Translations under genes and position numbers: made by a program
The notes under the pieces: model-generated
The model's database searches: none
What the model was told of the DNA's origin: nothing
Seen by the model: only the letters and a program-made list of their open reading frames with translations
In this document: positions 60,170 to 64,000 of the stretch, in pieces
Numbering within the stretch: position 1 is the first letter of the stretch
How the letters are laid out: each line of letters begins with the position of its first letter
Source of the DNA: CAZQKW01 sp964594075
GTDB lineage: Bacteria; Desulfobacterota; WTBG01; CAIYCZ01
Length of the DNA stretch: 64,000 nt
Assembly: GCA_964594075.1 (NCBI GenBank)
Contig: CAZQKW010000017.1
Location: 1-64,000 of the forward strand
Direction: 5' to 3'

Positions 60170-60838
60170 ATGAATAATATATTAAGACTATTATCTGTTG
60201 CGGTAATCAGCCTGTGTTTGACCGTCGGGTGCACAGGCCAGAAAATGACGGTAAAAAATTATTCCGGGTTTCTGGGCGATTATTCGAAACTGGGACCCGG
60301 CCCTGAAGGCGGTGTTGCGCAGCGCTATATCAAACCGGGAGTAAATTTCAAGCAATACAACAAAATCATGATGGATCAGGTGCGCTTTTATTTTAAGGAT
60401 GACGCAGAAGATAAGGGTATTGATGCAGATGAGATGAAGGAATTGGCAGATAGTTTTCACCGCGCTGTTATTGATGCTCTGGGTAGTGCCTATCCTTTGA
60501 CTGCCAAACCGGGACCCCATGTGATGCGGTTGAGGGTAGCTATAACCGACATGGAGCTGCCGAACCGGGCAATCAATGCGGTATCCACCGTTTTGCCGGT
60601 AGGACTGGCGCTCAGCACGGTCAAGAGCGGCGTAACTGGGAATGGCACCGGGTGCGGTGAAGTCAGCATGGAATTTCAGATGCTTGACTCGCAAACGAAT
60701 CAAGTGCTGGGAGCAGGGGTTGACCGGCGGTCAGGCGGCAAGATTGACAGCATGAGCAAGTTTGGGACTGCTGAAGAAGCATTCAAATTCTGGGCGCAGC
60801 GCCTGCGCACATGGCTGGATGAAGTGCATGGAAAGTGA
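60170..60838 (+). CDS. DUF3313-family lipoprotein
   Basis: This 222-residue protein has a signal peptide and lipobox (LTVGC). The DUF3313 pattern follows: SGFLGDYSKLGPGPEGGVAQRYIKPGVNFKQYNKIMMDQVRFYF, a helix with DSFHRAVIDALG, and MRLRVAITDMELPNRAINAVSTVLP. The ATG at 60155 lies on the ribosome-site side, so ATG 60170 with AAAGGAG (60158-60164) is chosen. Such outer-membrane lipoproteins have no known function. The molybdopterin oxidoreductase follows after 8 bp. Confidence 0.85.
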   Translation: MNNILRLLSVAVISLCLTVGCTGQKMTVKNYSGFLGDYSKLGPGPEGGVAQRYIKPGVNFKQYNKIMMDQVRFYFKDDAEDKGIDADEMKELADSFHRAVIDALGSAYPLTAKPGPHVMRLRVAITDMELPNRAINAVSTVLPVGLALSTVKSGVTGNGTGCGEVSMEFQMLDSQTNQVLGAGVDRRSGGKIDSMSKFGTAEEAFKFWAQRLRTWLDEVHGK

Positions 60839-60846
60839 TAATTATA

Positions 60847-62949
60847 ATGAGCAAAGATGTCTACAGTTTGTGTTTCATGTGCTCCATCCGATGCCCCATC
60901 AAGGTGAGCATTAAAGACGGGCAGGCGGTCTTGATAGAGGGCAATTCCCACGCAGCGGGAATGGCTACTTCTCTGTGCCCCAAAGGGGCAGCAGGAATTG
61001 CCCTGCTGAATGATAACCAGCGGGTTCAATATCCCCAGATTCGTGAAGACCAACGTGGCGCAGGCAAATGGCGCATGGTCTCCTGGGATGAGGCTCTGGA
61101 TTATACAGCCGCCAAAATCAAGGCCATTACGGATCAATACGGCCCGGAAAGCCTGGTCCTGGGCGAACGGTTCAACCTGGGAACCCATGTGAGCCAGACC
61201 TTTATGAATGCTTTGGGCTCGCCCAATTATTTTTCCCATAATGCCCTGTGCAAAGGTTCGTCCAATACAGCCTTCCGTTCCCTGTTCGGTTGTACGGACG
61301 ATCAGATGGGAGCGGACATGAAGGGAGCCAAGCACATTGTCCTTTATGGCCGCAATTTTTTGGAAGCCATTGAAGTTAGGCCCGTTAAGACGCTCATGAA
61401 TGCTATCAAGAACGGGACAAAGCTGACCTACATAGATCCCCGCGTCACCGTTACCGCCACCAAGGCCCACCGGTACTGGATGATTCGGCCCGGAACCGAT
61501 CTGGCCCTGAATTATGCCTTGATGCACGTCCTGCTCCGGGAAAAGCTGTATGATGCGGAATTTGTGGAGCGATGGGTGCTGGGGCTTTCGGAACTAAAAG
61601 CCTTTGTGGAACCCTGCACCCCCCAATGGGCGGAAAAAGAAACCGGCATTCCGGCCGCAGAAATTCTGGAACTGGCCCTTGAATCAGCCGCTCTCAAACC
61701 AACCCTGTTTTTTCACGGATACCGTGCGGCCCATCATACCAATGAGATTTATTTCCGTCGCTCTATACTTATGCTGAACGTCCTCATGGGAAATATTGAA
61801 AGCCCCGGCGGGTATTATTTCGCAAAAGGTCCCGGTGCGGTCGGCGGAAAAGCACCCCGCTTTTTGACGAATCAGAAATTTCCTGAGAAATCAATGCCGG
61901 TACGCTTTGACAAGGTGGGAACCCCGGAGTTTCCCCTGCCGGACCCCGATCACGGAGAAGCCCACATGCTGCCCCAGGCCATCCTGAACGCGGATCCCTA
62001 TCCCATCAAGGCATTCATCGCCAACCGCTTTGATGTCATCGGTTCCATACCCGACAGCAATCAAACGAAAAGGGCCCTGGACAAACTTGATTTGATTGTG
62101 GTCATTGACATCAATTACAGCAATACGGCCTGGTATGCGGATGTGATCCTGCCGGAATCCATCTATCTGGAACGCACTGACTGTGTTATGCCGGTCAATG
62201 GCCTGAAGCCCCAGATCTTTTTGAGAAAACAGGCGGTACAACCCCGGTATGACACCCGCGAGGCCTGCATGATTTTCAAAGGACTGGCGGATCGGCTGGG
62301 AATCGGGCACTATTTCCCCTATCAAAACATGGATGACCTGGTTTCCTGGCAATTGGAGGGAACCGGATTTGCCCCGGCAGATTTTGCGGCCAAAGGATTT
62401 GTGGAATACGTCAAGGATCAGATTTCCTGGGATCGCAAAGACGGATTGATGATTAATACCCCATCGGGCAAGATCGAATTCACCTCTTCGTTGCTGGAAA
62501 ATGCAGGCATTCCCTCTTTTCCGGCCTATGAATCCATGCCGTCTCCGCCACAAGGCCGGTTTCGCCTGCTCACCGGCCGGCTGGCCCTGCATACCCATGT
62601 TTCCACCCAAAACAATCTGTATTTGAATGAATTGTTTCCGGAAAATGTCCTGTGGATTCATAAACAGAAAGCGGCAGCCCTGGGAATCAAAGACGGAGAA
62701 AGGGTCAGAGTCTCCTCTTCGTTCGGCTCCGGCGAGATAAATGCCTTTGTAACCGATCTCATCTACCCGGAGTCAGTGTTTATGGTGCACGGTTTCGGAC
62801 AAAAAAACAAAAAAGCGACCCGTGCCTTTGGAAAAGGGCTGTCCGATGCCGAACTTGAGGAAAACATCAGCGATAGGGTGGGCGGCAGCCCGGCTTACCA
62901 TCACACCTTTGTCACCGTTGATAAAATAGAACAGGCAGGCCTATCATGA
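60847..62949 (+). CDS. Molybdopterin oxidoreductase, catalytic subunit (DMSO reductase superfamily)
   Basis: This 700-residue protein has an N-terminal [4Fe-4S] motif CFMCSIRCPIKVSIKDGQAVLIEGNSHAAGMATSLCPKG. The Mo-cofactor region includes FSHNALCKGSSNTAFRSLFG, where Cys may ligate Mo as in polysulfide/thiosulfate reductases. A C-terminal molydop-binding domain follows (LLTGRLALHTHVSTQNN ... VRVSSSFGSGEINAFV). No twin-arginine signal is present, so it is likely cytoplasmic. The GTG at 60835 is in frame, but ATG 60847 is chosen. It overlaps the Fe-S subunit gene by ATGA (62946-62949). The substrate could be sulfur compounds, formate or an aldehyde. Confidence 0.9.
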   Translation: MSKDVYSLCFMCSIRCPIKVSIKDGQAVLIEGNSHAAGMATSLCPKGAAGIALLNDNQRVQYPQIREDQRGAGKWRMVSWDEALDYTAAKIKAITDQYGPESLVLGERFNLGTHVSQTFMNALGSPNYFSHNALCKGSSNTAFRSLFGCTDDQMGADMKGAKHIVLYGRNFLEAIEVRPVKTLMNAIKNGTKLTYIDPRVTVTATKAHRYWMIRPGTDLALNYALMHVLLREKLYDAEFVERWVLGLSELKAFVEPCTPQWAEKETGIPAAEILELALESAALKPTLFFHGYRAAHHTNEIYFRRSILMLNVLMGNIESPGGYYFAKGPGAVGGKAPRFLTNQKFPEKSMPVRFDKVGTPEFPLPDPDHGEAHMLPQAILNADPYPIKAFIANRFDVIGSIPDSNQTKRALDKLDLIVVIDINYSNTAWYADVILPESIYLERTDCVMPVNGLKPQIFLRKQAVQPRYDTREACMIFKGLADRLGIGHYFPYQNMDDLVSWQLEGTGFAPADFAAKGFVEYVKDQISWDRKDGLMINTPSGKIEFTSSLLENAGIPSFPAYESMPSPPQGRFRLLTGRLALHTHVSTQNNLYLNELFPENVLWIHKQKAAALGIKDGERVRVSSSFGSGEINAFVTDLIYPESVFMVHGFGQKNKKATRAFGKGLSDAELEENISDRVGGSPAYHHTFVTVDKIEQAGLS

Positions 62950-63449
62950 GTAAATATTATCTACTTCATGACAACAGCCAGTGTATCGAATGCCATGCGT
63001 GCGAGGTTCAGTGCAAAGTCAATAAATCACTTCCCGTGGGACCCAAACCCTGCCAGGTCTTCAGCATTGGCCTCCAACTTGAAGAGAAGCTGCCTCGCGC
63101 CACCTATGTTTTTGTCTCTTGCTACCATTGCAAAAAACCCGTATGCGTGGCCGACTGTAAAACCGGAGCCATTCAGATCCGGCCGAACGACGGCATTGTT
63201 TTTATTAGCAAGGCAGACTGTAACGGCTGCAAGGCATGTATTTCTGCCTGCCCTTGGGGTGCGATCCAATGGGACCCGGAAGCGAAGCAGGCGGTCAAGT
63301 GCGACTACTGCATGGATCGAATTGATCAGGGCCTGAAACCAGCCTGTGTCAGCATCTGCACGACCCAGTGCCTTGATTTTACCGCCCCGGATAAGGTTCC
63401 CAAGATAAAACGGTATGTCCGTGTTGGCGGAAAATTGAAAAGTAAGTGA
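62946..63449 (+). CDS. 4x[4Fe-4S] electron-transfer subunit (PsrB/HycB/NrfC-like)
   Basis: This 167-residue polyferredoxin has four cysteine groups: CIECHACEVQC, CYHCKKPVCVADC, CNGCKACISAC and CDYCMDRIDQGLKPACVSIC. Each group is complete, so four clusters are likely. It carries electrons between the catalytic subunit (4-bp overlap) and a membrane or soluble partner. No membrane anchor gene (PsrC-like) directly follows; a channel-like ORF comes next. Confidence 0.93.
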   Translation: MSKYYLLHDNSQCIECHACEVQCKVNKSLPVGPKPCQVFSIGLQLEEKLPRATYVFVSCYHCKKPVCVADCKTGAIQIRPNDGIVFISKADCNGCKACISACPWGAIQWDPEAKQAVKCDYCMDRIDQGLKPACVSICTTQCLDFTAPDKVPKIKRYVRVGGKLKSK

Positions 63450-63666
63450 TGTGATCACTTCGTGATTACTCTTAAAGCGATAATACAAAATTGCACCTCA
63501 ACATTTTTTATAGATACAGCTGACCTTCTTGAACAGTTTATTCTATTTTGCAAAAAACAGCAGGAAAGTCTTTCTTATGATCAAAGCAGCCAAAAAAATT
63601 TGTCGTCAGATGAGTCAAGGCCGCCTGTGTTGAGGCTGCCGCAACCAGTCAAGGAGTTAATGACCA
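63450..63666. other. Intergenic region before the channel-like gene
   Basis: An open frame (63462-63731) with polar, uneven composition crosses this stretch. I see no family and a better candidate start for the next gene in another frame, so I do not call it. AAGGAG at 63651-63656 serves the ATG at 63667. Confidence 0.35.
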
Positions 63667-64000
63667 ATGACTGCATCATTGGTGCTTTTGTTCAAGTTCA
63701 TATACGACATTGTCAAACGTTTGACCCATGACGGATATTTCAGAGCACTTGGCAGCGTGCTCCTGCTGCTGCTCCTGGCCGGCACACTTGAATTATGGCT
63801 GGTCGAGGGTCGGACGCTTCTCCACGCCTTTACCTATGCGTCGCTTACCATGGCGATGAATTCTCCCTACGGTACCGGTTGGGGCCCTGAAACAGTCAGC
63901 GGTACCATCTTCTATATCATCTTCCACTTCTTAGGCGTTGGTCTCTTCCTCCTCTTTGTTCTTGAAGCGGGTAAGACCATGGTTCAGTCCTATGAGGATT
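63667..64000 (+). CDS. Ion-channel-like membrane protein (partial at window end)
   Basis: The ATG at 63667 lies 10 nt after AAGGAG. The first 111 residues show one hydrophobic helix (about 30-48), a pore-like stretch FTYASLTMAMNSPYGTGWGPETVSGTIFYIIFHFLGVGLFLLFVLEAG, and a second helix (about 85-103). The layout is that of two-helix potassium channels, but the filter TVGYGD is replaced by SPYGTGWGPE. The gene is cut by the window edge and probably continues into a cytoplasmic domain. Channel function is uncertain given the altered filter. Confidence 0.6.
   Translation, partial: MTASLVLLFKFIYDIVKRLTHDGYFRALGSVLLLLLLAGTLELWLVEGRTLLHAFTYASLTMAMNSPYGTGWGPETVSGTIFYIIFHFLGVGLFLLFVLEAGKTMVQSYED

Noticed and set aside
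60700..62661. Minus-strand ORFs of 275 and 256 codons under the molybdopterin oxidoreductase
   Set aside because: They are shadows of a well-supported plus-strand gene and have no independent start signals or motifs.
63462..63731. 89-codon ORF after the Fe-S subunit gene
   Set aside because: Composition is uneven and it overlaps the better-supported channel-like ORF, whose start has a well-placed AAGGAG.
1..64000. CRISPR arrays, tRNA or rRNA genes, intact transposases or prophage genes
   Set aside because: I looked for regularly spaced repeats, cloverleaf-like segments, ribosomal RNA signatures and transposase or integrase motifs and saw none convincing. A tool such as tRNAscan-SE would settle the RNA genes.

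Overview
The window reads as chromosome of a Gram-negative, anaerobic bacterium. Gram-negative signs are an apolipoprotein N-acyltransferase, a heptose-bisphosphate phosphatase, two very large AsmA-like proteins and several lipobox lipoproteins. Anaerobic signs are an aldehyde ferredoxin oxidoreductase (AOR), a molybdopterin oxidoreductase with a 4x[4Fe-4S] partner, a CCG-domain Fe-S protein between two flavoproteins, and remnants of ethanolamine ammonia-lyase. The YggT-DivIVA-DUF167 set, long-form HisG and sigma-54 activator resemble Desulfobacterota (former Deltaproteobacteria) and relatives, but I cannot fix the taxon. No rRNA, tRNA, CRISPR array or intact insertion sequence was seen.

Layout. 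0.3-10.8 kb: membrane glycosyltransferase, queC plus a J-domain protein, then a TetR regulator facing a textbook promoter with two operators that drives a three-gene flavoprotein/Fe-S/flavoprotein operon, then a beta-lactamase-fold protein. 10.8-37 kb: mostly housekeeping (udk, yggT, divIVA, hisG, truA, trm112-like, gmhB, purB, fadD-like, lnt, prfB with its programmed frameshift, nfo, dgt, M48 protease, aroF), together with a cyclase/TPR/degenerate HD-GYP fusion and a 28-residue Lys/Ala-rich peptide gene. 37-44 kb: a small membrane protein, a 1208-residue AsmA-like protein and an AOR. 44-49.5 kb: pgm-pgi-gnd-pgl, richer in G+C by eye. 49.5-60 kb: an accessory zone with gene decay: an Eco57I-like restriction/methylase fragment, a GH63-type glucosidase, a truncated lipoprotein, a frameshifted membrane protein, a sigma-54 regulator, an internally deleted AOR and a headless EutB-EutC fusion. 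60-64 kb: a DUF3313 lipoprotein, a molybdopterin oxidoreductase with its Fe-S subunit, and the start of a channel-like protein cut by the window end.

The strongest discoveries are regulatory RNA and DNA. (1) A Moco/Tuco-type riboswitch lies in the leader of the AOR gene (minus strand, about 43866-43964). (2) A complete Phe/Tyr attenuator precedes the DAHP synthase gene: TTGACA-N17-TATAGT promoter, a 20-residue leader peptide with the run FSFYYFIF, a 13-bp terminator and a competing antiterminator. (3) Two 14-bp palindromes exactly 20 bp apart overlap the -10 box of the flavoprotein operon next to its TetR gene. (4) A perfect 12+1+12 palindrome sits just after the -10 box upstream of pgm.

Working together: the AOR and EutBC remnants beside a GAF-PAS-sigma-54 activator suggest a former ethanolamine-to-acetaldehyde-to-acetate island that has decayed, while an intact AOR under cofactor control remains 15 kb away. 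Pgm, Pgi, Gnd and 6-phosphogluconolactonase link glucose-1-phosphate to the oxidative pentose phosphate route, with glucose-6-phosphate dehydrogenase missing from the window.
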